Assembly: GCF_000719865.1 (NCBI RefSeq)
Contig: NZ_JOID01000019.1
Span: forward strand, 1-64,000
DNA: 64,000 nucleotides
Source of the DNA: Streptomyces albus subsp. albus
Lineage (GTDB): Bacteria > Actinomycetota > Actinomycetes > Streptomycetales > Streptomycetaceae
Direction of reading: 5' to 3'
The notes beneath the pieces are model-generated. The model had not been told where the DNA came from, ran no database searches, and worked only from the letters and a program-made list of their open reading frames with translations. Shown piece after piece: positions 10,401-17,115 of this stretch. Position 1 is the stretch's first letter, and every line of letters starts with the position of its first letter. The position numbers were made by a program, and so were the translations under genes.

Positions 10401-10497
10401 GGTCGGCAGCGGCCCGGGCCAGGTGAAGGTTCCGGTGGCGCTGGAGAAGGTCAAGGAGGAGCCGGGCTTCGGCAGCAAGCTGACCCGGATCCTCTGA
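7414..10497 (+). CDS. D-alanyl-D-alanine carboxypeptidase with giant disordered N-terminal tail
   Basis: 1027-aa membrane-anchored penicillin-binding protein of peptidase family S11, which trims the terminal D-Ala of peptidoglycan stem peptides. All three active-site motifs are present: S706-V-A-K709, S773-A-N775 and K873-T-G875. One transmembrane segment (about 632-652) anchors it, so the catalytic part is outside. Residues 1-620 are cytoplasmic, acidic and repetitive (Ser-Glu-Pro, Pro-Gly-Lys and Ala/Gly runs; GAGCCGTCC repeats near 8140). Class members are typically 380-450 aa, so more than half is extra. GTG at 7414 has GGAGGAGG (7402-7409) in front. A perfect terminator follows. An S. 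coelicolor counterpart near the Scr1/Scr2 pair is likely. Confidence 0.92.
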   Translation: MAGESPGKSEQRKSSGATTEAESGRDPRLAVFGTSSEDDGRGAGGGGGDAEAAEAAEAVEAVAEDADPENGIPDGSAPEAGASESGASEDGAAAGTPGTGAGSGQKAAEPVDGRLRDAVAAWVATSDDEQSAPETSSEAASEDEDTGPSAGPSTGTAESGTAEGETAVDGRAEDDAAGRADLVTAAFGGLRAARAESSERGSSARTGAPAGGSGDRGTMVFGSPLRDGEERKPAEPSEPSEPSEPSEPSTGKGEDSDSADAVAPGKKSAPEEARQGRKAAEPLAKANAKDGDSATADEPARDAESASPDAAGSKAGKSGAGTASTGSGANADRVDGDSGAAGAAGAADAGGAADAAAGGAARKDKPVDQPTAVFRVRQPAKPGGAGPAVGTGGKDTDETRDSTSANGSTGGAKTAEAAKAVADKAGGGGPETGEPGGDKPGTAKPGTAKPEAGTPDTGKPERAKTGAGEPGSGKSEPGKSEPGKADAGEAGSGKPRAAGPAAGRASTFVPLQSSETAPRTPPPSKTPAAGPSWAARPETARADSASGGAAPAARAGAGATAAPDAKAAPGTTAAPGAEAAAGAAVAPSPAGESEVERTKQQPLPPLDLLAKLTNTPPPPETPLRTLVRRVKIWTPLVLLLLIVFAIAQSIRPLPEPELRLTAASEYAFKGEKPSLPWPDEGQAYVEIDGLGSLGSSGEEKPVPIASVAKVMTAYVFLREHPVKKGDEGVKMKVDAQAVKDYETGKADSESVVRLTEGQMLSEYEALEALMLPSANNVARLMARWYEQENGGDFVAAMNDAAKDLGMRNTTFTDPSGLEKSTVSTAKDLVKLGKAAMAIPVFKEISAKTYYIDSNDDKQLNYNRLIPYTGIGIKTGTSTAAGGNLLFAAEQPIAGTKQLIVGAALGQYKVPAIDSVTEVSKQLIESAQAVLTDAKVVEKGQVVGHVDDGLGGTTPVVATKDVTAVGWPGLTVELALSDGGETVPHEAEAGTEVGLLTVGSGPGQVKVPVALEKVKEEPGFGSKLTRIL

Positions 10498-10607
10498 CCG
10501 GGTCCTCCGGGACGGGTCCCCCGACACGGATCCCGGCCCGGAGCCCCGAGCGGGACGGACGCCCGTAACGCCGGATCGCCCCGACCGCCCGGACTGCCCC
10601 GACCCCC

Positions 10608-10645
10608 CCGACCGCCCGGACCGGCCTCACGGTCCGGGCGGTCGG
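10608..10645 (+). terminator. intrinsic-type terminator after the carboxypeptidase
   Basis: Perfect 15-bp stem (10608-10622 pairing with 10631-10645) around an 8-base loop, 110 bases after the stop at 10497. No T-tract. It separates the carboxypeptidase from the caspase operon. Confidence 0.75.
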
Positions 10646-10741
10646 CTTCGGGAGGGAGAGGGGAGGGGGCGCGCCCGCCGTCCGGGGACGGCGTTCGGCC
10701 GTCCACCGCTTCCGCCGTCCCGACGGTCACGATTCGGGCCA

Positions 10742-10785
10742 ACTGACGCCCAAGTCAGTCGGATTGGCTGTGTGTCACAGGACAC
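10742..10785 (+). promoter_or_regulatory. two adjacent inverted repeats upstream of the caspase operon
   Basis: First repeat: ACTGAC/GTCAGT (10742-10747 and 10754-10759, 6-base spacer). Second: GTGTC/GACAC (10772-10776 and 10781-10785). Both lie within 100 bases of the first gene and are among the few non-G/C-dominated sites there, so they are candidate operators. A TATCGT at 10791 could be a -10 box but a matching -35 is not convincing. Confidence 0.45.
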
Positions 10786-10836
10786 GGACGTATCGTGTTC
10801 ACCGGGCACAGGTCGACCGAGCGGGGGCTGGCGGCA

Positions 10837-11244
10837 GTGAGGATCCGGATCAGTGTGGACGGGGTCGCGGACACCGGCACGGAACTGCACGGCATCGCGG
10901 GCTGGCTCGGAGACGACACGGCGTTCACGGCCCACTGGCGGTTCACGGAGGAGCCGGCTCCCGGCCGGGCCGGACTGCTGGAGGCCATCGTGGTGACCGT
11001 CGTCGCGAACATCGCGGCGGCCACGCTGCACGAGCAGCTGAACGCGCTGTTCGGCGGGCTGGCGGGCTGGATGCGGAGCCGCCGGAGGCTCGCGTCCGGC
11101 GGTGAGGACGTCGTCGTCCGGGTCGAACTGGAGGGCCGGGCCCCGCTGCGGTTCACGGCGGCCGATCTGGACGAACAGGGAGTCCCCGACATCGTGGACC
11201 GCATCCGGGCGGAGCTGGAGGCCGGCACGGCCGGTGGGGCCTAG
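10837..11244 (+). CDS. EACC1-like constant component of a conflict system
   Basis: 135-aa protein matching, by pattern, the effector-associated constant component 1 (EACC1) family: an N-terminal beta segment with a DD..FTAHWRF stretch, a hydrophobic helix (about residues 47-66, possibly membrane-inserting), a basic linker, and a C-terminal strand-helix unit (VVVRVELEG ... IVDRIRAELE). Computational work on actinobacterial conflict systems places EACC1 beside effectors such as caspase- or trypsin-like proteases; here a caspase-like gene starts four bases downstream. GTG at 10837 follows GGGGG (10823-10827); an in-frame GTG at 10795 would add 14 residues. Biochemical role unknown. Confidence 0.72.
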   Translation: MRIRISVDGVADTGTELHGIAGWLGDDTAFTAHWRFTEEPAPGRAGLLEAIVVTVVANIAAATLHEQLNALFGGLAGWMRSRRRLASGGEDVVVRVELEGRAPLRFTAADLDEQGVPDIVDRIRAELEAGTAGGA

Positions 11245-11247
11245 ACC

Positions 11248-14200
11248 ATGGCACAGCGTGGGTCCGACCGCTTGTCCTCCCCCTCTTCATCCTCGTCCCC
11301 CTCCTCTTCCTCCTCCCCGGACGCGCCGGGACAGCCGCGCGCCGCCCACGACCACGAGGACGCACCCGACCGCGAACGGACACCCGGCCGCGGACCAGCA
11401 CCGGAACCGGTACCGGGGGACAGCCACGGCGACGGCAGCCACCACCACGACCACCACCACGGCCACGCCCACCACCACGCACCCGGCCGGACCTTCCCCG
11501 ACCCCGCGCGTTCCCGGGCCCTGCTCGTCGGGGCGCCGTCCGCGCCGGGCTTCGAGACGCTGGACTATGTCGAGCGCGATCTGAAGGACCTCAAAGCCGC
11601 GCTGTCCGACGAGCGGCACGGCATCCTCCGGCCGGACCGCATCGAGGTGCTGCACGCGCCGCTCCGCGCCGAGTGGCTGGCCGCGCTCAAACGGGCCGGT
11701 GAAGAGGCCACGGACCTCCTGTTCTTCTACTTCGTGGGCCACGGCCACCGTGCCCCGCACGGCGAGCAGGTGCTCCATCTCCTGACGCGGAACTCGGACG
11801 TCCGGATCGATCCGCGGGGAACGGCCGTCCTCTGGCCGGACGTACGGGACCAACTGTCGTCCGGCACCTTCCGGCACGCCGTCTTCATCCTCGACTGCTG
11901 CTACTCGGGAACGGCGGCGGTCGGCGGCACCCAGTTGGAGAGCTACTACGTCCTGGCCTCGTCGCAGCCGACCAGGACCCAGTCCGTCGACGGAGTGGAC
12001 GGCACACCGCCGCGCAGCCGCTTCACCCATGCCGTGATCACCGCCATGGAGCAGGGCGGCGAACCGGGGTCGGCGGGACTGAGCATGCAGGACCTCTACC
12101 AGTGGCTCCGCCGGGAGACCGGCCGCTGGCCGACAAGGCTGGAGGACGGCTGGGGTCCCGAGAACAACGGCAGGGGCGACGGGCCCGGACTGCTGATCTC
12201 GCGTGCCGTCCGCCCGGGGCCCGCCCCGCGGCCCGTGCCGCCGCCCCCGCCGCCCCCGTACCCGGAACTCCCGTCGCGCGACCGGCTGTTGCGCCGACTG
12301 AGGACGGCGGGCGGGCGCCGCGGGGACAGGGCGTCCGGCCCCGCCCCGGCCGTCGCCCGGCGGTGGAAGGCGGCGGCCCTGATGCTGAGCGTCCTGCTGT
12401 CGTCCGTCGCGCTGTACGCGTACGCGGGCACGGACGAGCCGGACGGCCCGGACTGCCCCCCGCCGAGGGAACTGCGCGTCATGACCGGCGCCGAGAACCG
12501 GACGGCCGTGACCCGGGCCGCGAACGCGTACATGCGGAGCGAGGCCAACCGCGAACCGCTCGGCCCGGACGACCGGGAGCCGGCGCACTGCCGCCGCGTG
12601 AACCTCACCGTCTACGAGGCGGGGCCGGGCGAGACCGCCGAGGCGTTCGAGGCGTCCGTCCTCTGGGAGGGGTACGACAGCGCCAAGGGCGCCGACCACC
12701 GGGGCTCCGGCACCGGCACGGGCGGCATCCCCGCCGGGGCGTGCCGGCCCACCGCGCCGGACGCGTCACCGGCCGGGGACGAGGCCGGCGAGGACAAGGC
12801 CGGCCAGGAGAAGGAGGACCCCGCCGACGACAAAGACAAGGACAAGAAGAACAAGAACCCCGCCGGTGAGAAGTCCCTGAACGCCGCCTGCCCCGACCCG
12901 CTGCGGGACGTGGGCCCGCAGCCGGACGTCATCGTCGCCGGCTCCAGCACGGAACTCGGCCGGATCGAGGGCAGCCTGCGCCGCGCGCCGGGTCCCGCGG
13001 CAGTGAAGTCCTACCGCACCGTGGGCTATTCGCCGCTGGTCCTCGCCGTCCCCGCCGCCCTGGAGCCGCGGTTGCGGAAGGCCGGAGTCCACCGCACGGG
13101 CAGTAGCTGGGACGAACTCCTCGCCGCCCTGGAGGAGGTGGAGCCCGGCCTGCCGCTGCTCCGCCCCGATCCGGACTCCTCCGGCACCGGGCTCCAGCAC
13201 ACCGTCGGCCTGTACGAGGCACCCGACGGCCGGTTCGCGGGCGGGGCGGAACGGGACGCCGAGCAGATCGAGAAGCGGCTCGGCGGCCGGTCCGTGCCGG
13301 CGGCCGGCGCCGACACCCTGCTCTGCGATCTCACCCGCGACGCGGCGGACCGCGACGGCCCGGGCCTCGGCCGCGCGGCGGTGCTCGTCGCGGAGAAGCA
13401 CGTCGCCGACTTCAACCTCGGGGACCGTCCCGGCGCCGACTCGTCCTGCGGCAACAGCAGGCCGGCGGACGACGAGGCGCGGCTGCTGGCGTACTACCCG
13501 GAGGGAGTGCCCTGGATGGATCTCCAGGTGGCCGAGGTGGTCTGGGAGGGCGCGGGCGACGCGGAGCCGCGGTCGGCGGCGGTGAAGGCGTTCCAGAGCT
13601 GGCTCGCCGGGGAGGGCGGCGGGCGGCTGCTGGGCGGCCTGGTCCGCGGGTCCGACGCCGGGGGCCGTCCGCTGCCCCCGTCCGGGGAGGCGTGGCGGGA
13701 GCCGGAGGAGAGCGGCGTCCTGCGGGACGTCCCGTTCGTGCGCGAGGTCCCCGGCCATCTCGTCGCCGACGCAGTGGTCGCGGACCACACCCGGACCCGC
13801 GAACCCGGCCAGGTGCTCTTCCTCGTCGACGTCTCCGGCTCCATGGCCGGGGGCGGCAAGCGGGAGCTCGCGGCGGACGCCCTGCGGCGCGCGCTGCGCA
13901 GGCTCGGCCCCCAGGACCGCTTCGGGATCCGGACCTATCCGAAGTCGGCGGCGAGACCGGCCGAGGCCACCGTGGTCGTCGAGCGGAACACCCCGGGCGA
14001 CGAGCAGGCGCGGGCCCAGGAATGGGCCAGGGACCTGCCCGGACAGCGGGTGGTCCCGGAGGGCGCGGCGGTCTACGAGGTGCTGACGAAGGCGTTGCGC
14101 GACACCCGGGGCGACGACCGGCCGCTGATCGTCCTCATCACCGACGGGGACGACCGGCCCCGGCGCGACTCCGACGCGGCCGCCTTCAGGGCCATGGAGA

Positions 14201-14385
14201 AGGAACGCACCAAGGACGGCAGCGCCGATGTGCTGGTGCTCTCCACCCGGCTGGAGGGCTGCACGGCCGAGATCCAGGGGTTCAAGAACCCCCAGGACCG
14301 GGCCGAGTGCTTCGCGGGGGAGGACGCGGCGAAGAAACTCGCCGAGCAGGTGGCCGGAGCGGTGCGGGGGAGGGCGGCGCGGTGA
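11248..14385 (+). CDS. caspase-like protease fused to transmembrane, solute-binding-like and VWA domains
   Basis: 1045-aa multidomain protein. Residues 1-85 are Ser-rich, then His-rich (12 His between 60 and 77). A caspase/metacaspase-like domain (about 88-320) carries the catalytic pair H165 (in GHGH) and C218 (in DCCYSG). A Pro-rich linker leads to one membrane helix (about 372-392). Outside follow a substrate-binding-protein-like region (about 405-800, interrupted by a Lys/Asp-rich linker near 525-545) and a VWA domain with an intact metal site, D861-x-S863-x-S865, and a later TDG (D966). So an intracellular protease is wired to extracellular ligand- and adhesion-type domains. It starts four bases after the EACC1-like gene and overlaps the next gene by four bases. 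Function not known; a signal-triggered effector is my inference. Confidence 0.85.
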   Translation: MAQRGSDRLSSPSSSSSPSSSSSPDAPGQPRAAHDHEDAPDRERTPGRGPAPEPVPGDSHGDGSHHHDHHHGHAHHHAPGRTFPDPARSRALLVGAPSAPGFETLDYVERDLKDLKAALSDERHGILRPDRIEVLHAPLRAEWLAALKRAGEEATDLLFFYFVGHGHRAPHGEQVLHLLTRNSDVRIDPRGTAVLWPDVRDQLSSGTFRHAVFILDCCYSGTAAVGGTQLESYYVLASSQPTRTQSVDGVDGTPPRSRFTHAVITAMEQGGEPGSAGLSMQDLYQWLRRETGRWPTRLEDGWGPENNGRGDGPGLLISRAVRPGPAPRPVPPPPPPPYPELPSRDRLLRRLRTAGGRRGDRASGPAPAVARRWKAAALMLSVLLSSVALYAYAGTDEPDGPDCPPPRELRVMTGAENRTAVTRAANAYMRSEANREPLGPDDREPAHCRRVNLTVYEAGPGETAEAFEASVLWEGYDSAKGADHRGSGTGTGGIPAGACRPTAPDASPAGDEAGEDKAGQEKEDPADDKDKDKKNKNPAGEKSLNAACPDPLRDVGPQPDVIVAGSSTELGRIEGSLRRAPGPAAVKSYRTVGYSPLVLAVPAALEPRLRKAGVHRTGSSWDELLAALEEVEPGLPLLRPDPDSSGTGLQHTVGLYEAPDGRFAGGAERDAEQIEKRLGGRSVPAAGADTLLCDLTRDAADRDGPGLGRAAVLVAEKHVADFNLGDRPGADSSCGNSRPADDEARLLAYYPEGVPWMDLQVAEVVWEGAGDAEPRSAAVKAFQSWLAGEGGGRLLGGLVRGSDAGGRPLPPSGEAWREPEESGVLRDVPFVREVPGHLVADAVVADHTRTREPGQVLFLVDVSGSMAGGGKRELAADALRRALRRLGPQDRFGIRTYPKSAARPAEATVVVERNTPGDEQARAQEWARDLPGQRVVPEGAAVYEVLTKALRDTRGDDRPLIVLITDGDDRPRRDSDAAAFRAMEKERTKDGSADVLVLSTRLEGCTAEIQGFKNPQDRAECFAGEDAAKKLAEQVAGAVRGRAAR

Positions 14386-15899
14386 GCAGGCGGAGCCCGG
14401 CGCGGAGCGGCCGTGCGCGGGGCGCCGCCCCGAGCGCTCTCACCGCCCTGGCCGTTCTGGCCGCCCTGGCCGGCTGCGGCGCCGGCGGGGACGGCCCGCC
14501 CGACCCGGCACCGTCCGGCGTGAAGCGCGTACTGCGGCTGGCCACGGCCTCCGACGTCTCGCAGGAGCCGGTGCGGCAGAACCTCATCCGGGCCTGGGAC
14601 GCCCGACGGCCGGACGTGGAGGTGGAGTTCGTCCATCTGCCGACCGCCACCGACGACGCCCGCAGCCAGCTCGTCGCGACCCTGCAGGGAGACAGGGCCG
14701 CCTACGACATCGTCAACATGGACGTGACCTGGACCGCCGAGTTCGCGGCCGGCGAGCTGATCCGGCCCCTCGGCGGGGACCCGCTGGAGGGCATGTGGGA
14801 GCAGGTCGCCAGCACGGCCCGGTACGGCGAGGACGTCTGGGCCGTGCCGTTCAACACCGACGCGGCCCTGCTCTACTACCGCAAGGACGTCTGGCGGGAC
14901 CGGGACCGGGAGCCGCCGCGGACCTGGGCGGACCTCGAACGCGCGGCGGTCGCGGCCACGGACGAGGACCAGGTCACCAGGGTCTTCCCGCACGGCTACG
15001 CCACCCAGCTTGGCGAGTACGAGGGGCTGACGGTCAACACGCTGGAGTCGGTCTGGGCGAGCGGCGGCGAACTCGTCGAGAAGAGGGAGGGGTCGGCGAC
15101 GGCGTACGACGTCCGCGCCGCCACCCCGCGGACCGAGGCCGGGCTGCGCAACCTCGCCGACCGCTACCGGCGGATCATGCCCCCGGAGGCGCGGAGCGCC
15201 ACGGAGCTCGACACGCTGCGCATGTTCGAGAAGGGCGAGGTGGCCTTCATGCGCAACTGGCCCTACGTCTACAACGTGCTGGCCGCGAAGATGGCGGGCA
15301 AGTTCGGGGTCGTACCGCTGCCCGGGCCGAAGGGGCGCGGCGCCTCCGTGCTCGGCGGGCAGAACCTGGCGATCACGGCGGGCAGCGAGAACGCCGGCCC
15401 GGCCCGGGAGCTGCTGGACCACCTCGCCGAACCCGAGCAGCAACGCTGCCTGCTGGACGGCGGGTTCGCACCGGTGCTGAAGGCGTCCTACGAGCCGGAG
15501 GGCCCGAAGTGCTCCCTCACGGGCAGCGCGGCACCGGGCGGTGGCGGCGGGGAGACGGCCGGGGCCGGCACGGGCGGGGCCGGGGAGACGGCCGGGGCCG
15601 GCACGGGCGGGGCCGGGGAGACGGCCGGGGCCGGGGAGACGGCCGGGGCCGGGGAGAGCGGGGAAGACACAGGGGAGCCGGTGCCCGGGCCCGGCGACGA
15701 CGGCCTCCCGCCGTACACCCGCGCCCTCAAGGCGGCGCTGGGAAGCGCCCGTCCGCGCCCGGTGACCCCGTACTACGCGGCGTTCACGGAGCTGATCCAG
15801 ACGCAGGTGCACCCGTCCCTGCGGACGAACACGGACGAGGGCACCGTCGCCTCGGAACAGCTCGACAAGGATCTCCGGCAGGTCATGGAGGGCGGCTGA
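14382..15899 (+). CDS. solute-binding lipoprotein of the caspase operon
   Basis: 505-aa extracellular solute-binding protein (family 1, sugar/polyamine type). The signal peptide ends in a lipobox LAGC with C32, so it is lipid-anchored outside. The fold is recognised from segments such as VEFVHLPTATDD, DIVNMDVTWTAEFA and GVVPLPGPKG. A repetitive Gly/Thr/Glu insert (about residues 387-430) splits the C-terminal lobe. No ABC permease or ATPase gene is near, so uptake is unlikely; partnership with the SBP/VWA ectodomain encoded just upstream is more likely. GTG at 14382 overlaps the upstream stop (GTGA), with GGGGGAGGG just before, implying translational coupling. Confidence 0.88.
   Translation: MSRRSPARSGRARGAAPSALTALAVLAALAGCGAGGDGPPDPAPSGVKRVLRLATASDVSQEPVRQNLIRAWDARRPDVEVEFVHLPTATDDARSQLVATLQGDRAAYDIVNMDVTWTAEFAAGELIRPLGGDPLEGMWEQVASTARYGEDVWAVPFNTDAALLYYRKDVWRDRDREPPRTWADLERAAVAATDEDQVTRVFPHGYATQLGEYEGLTVNTLESVWASGGELVEKREGSATAYDVRAATPRTEAGLRNLADRYRRIMPPEARSATELDTLRMFEKGEVAFMRNWPYVYNVLAAKMAGKFGVVPLPGPKGRGASVLGGQNLAITAGSENAGPARELLDHLAEPEQQRCLLDGGFAPVLKASYEPEGPKCSLTGSAAPGGGGGETAGAGTGGAGETAGAGTGGAGETAGAGETAGAGESGEDTGEPVPGPGDDGLPPYTRALKAALGSARPRPVTPYYAAFTELIQTQVHPSLRTNTDEGTVASEQLDKDLRQVMEGG
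15541..15660. repeat. in-frame 33/18-bp tandem repeats within the lipoprotein gene
   Basis: Two 33-base units (E-T-A-G-A-G-T-G-G-A-G) followed by two 18-base units (E-T-A-G-A-G), all multiples of three so the frame is kept. Likely length-variable between strains. Confidence 0.8.
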
Positions 15900-16174
15900 C
15901 GCCGGGCCGGGGGCCGGCCCCGCGCCGCGCGGACGACCGGGCCCGGGCCGCGCCGGGCCCGTGCCGTGCTGGACCCGTGCCGTGCCGGGCACGACCCGGG
16001 CCGCGCCGGGACCCGCGTCGGGCCCGCGCCGGCCGCGGTCCCGCGTATCCGGCCGGACCCGGCCGGACCCGGTAAGGATCACACCGTGGCACGCTGCCCG
16101 GCCCCCGGGCCGTCCGGAGCCGCGTGCGGCCGGACAGCCGGAGACCGGGCGGGGTTTGCCCGGACCGGGCCGGG
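15900..16174. other. intergenic GC-rich simple sequence
   Basis: No gene. Dominated by short repeats of GGGCCG, GTGCCGTGC and CCGGACCCGG, any of which could fold into terminator-like stems between the two convergent genes; no single structure stands out. Confidence 0.5.
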
Positions 16175-16912
16175 TCACCAGGTCAGCGCGGAGGCCACGT
16201 CCGGCTGCCAGTACGTGACGGCGGCTCCGTCGTTGACGGTGACGCCCTCGCCCGGGAGCGGCAGCTTCACCATGGAGCCCGTCGAACCTCCCTCCTTGGC
16301 GGCGAACCACACGTCCAGCCGCTTGGACACGGACTCGTCGCCGCCGTCCGGCACCCAGGTGAGGACGCCCGCGTAGGCGGACTCGCCCGGTGCGAGGGTG
16401 ATGACGGACTGCGGCTTGCTGTCCTCCACGATCTGGACGGCCGACTGCGCGCTCTCGTCGAACCGCAGCAGCGGGGCGCTGTACGCGAAGCAGGGCGCGG
16501 TGCCGGTGTTGGTCGCGGTCAGCAGCAGGTGGTTGATGGGGCGCGGGACCTCGGTCACCGTGACCTCGGTGTTGGCGTCGGAGCAGGCCACGGCCGCCCG
16601 GCCGGCCTTGCCGGACCGGGACTTGGAGGCGGTGGCACCCTCATCCGAACCCGATTCGCCGGAAGCGGACTTGCCACCCGTCTCCGTGCCGCCCTTGCCG
16701 TCGGCGGATCCGGCCGGCACCGCGTTGATGCCGTTGCCGTTCCCCTCCTGCGACGCACCGCCGCCCTGCTTCCCGGCCGCACCCGACGCGGCCGGGCCCT
16801 CGCTCTGCACACCCCCGCCGTCCGCGCAGGCGGTCAGCGAGAGCGCGGCGAGGGCCGCGGACGCGGCGGTGAGGAAGAGGCGGGTGCGGGAGCGGTGAGC
16901 GAGTGCGGACAT
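16175..16912 (-). CDS. DUF4232 lipoprotein
   Basis: 245-aa secreted lipoprotein. The signal peptide ends in LTAC (lipobox), followed by a low-complexity Gly/Ser/Ala linker to about residue 110 and a C-terminal DUF4232 domain (about 115-245) with the family features: two cysteines (ACSDANTEVTV and APCFAY), an NTG turn, and LAPGESAYAGVLTW. DUF4232 lipoproteins are abundant in streptomycetes; their role is unknown. ATG at 16912 has GGGGGA six bases upstream; an ATG seven codons earlier lacks a site. Confidence 0.87.
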   Translation of the reverse strand: MSALAHRSRTRLFLTAASAALAALSLTACADGGGVQSEGPAASGAAGKQGGGASQEGNGNGINAVPAGSADGKGGTETGGKSASGESGSDEGATASKSRSGKAGRAAVACSDANTEVTVTEVPRPINHLLLTATNTGTAPCFAYSAPLLRFDESAQSAVQIVEDSKPQSVITLAPGESAYAGVLTWVPDGGDESVSKRLDVWFAAKEGGSTGSMVKLPLPGEGVTVNDGAAVTYWQPDVASALTW

Positions 16913-17115
16913 GATGATTCCCCCATAGGACACGCGATGTGGAGCAGCGGCTCGTCCGGTGAGCGGGAGCCGCGTGCTTGGATGTCCTCAGCTTGTGCCG
17001 CGATCCGTTCCAGCCGGTAGCCGTGGCGGGGAGTTCGGAAGGCTGGAACGTTCGAACCGGTGCTGACCAGGGGAATTGACCCTCCCCTCGAATGCGCGAA
17101 TGGGATGGAGACAAG

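Noticed and set aside
10498..10740. Short rightward or leftward genes between the carboxypeptidase and the caspase operon
   Set aside because: Frames are Pro/Arg/Gly-rich, lack ribosome sites and overlap the perfect terminator.
14382..15899. Solute-binding protein as part of an ABC importer
   Set aside because: No permease or ATPase gene is near, and the gene is coupled to the caspase fusion instead.
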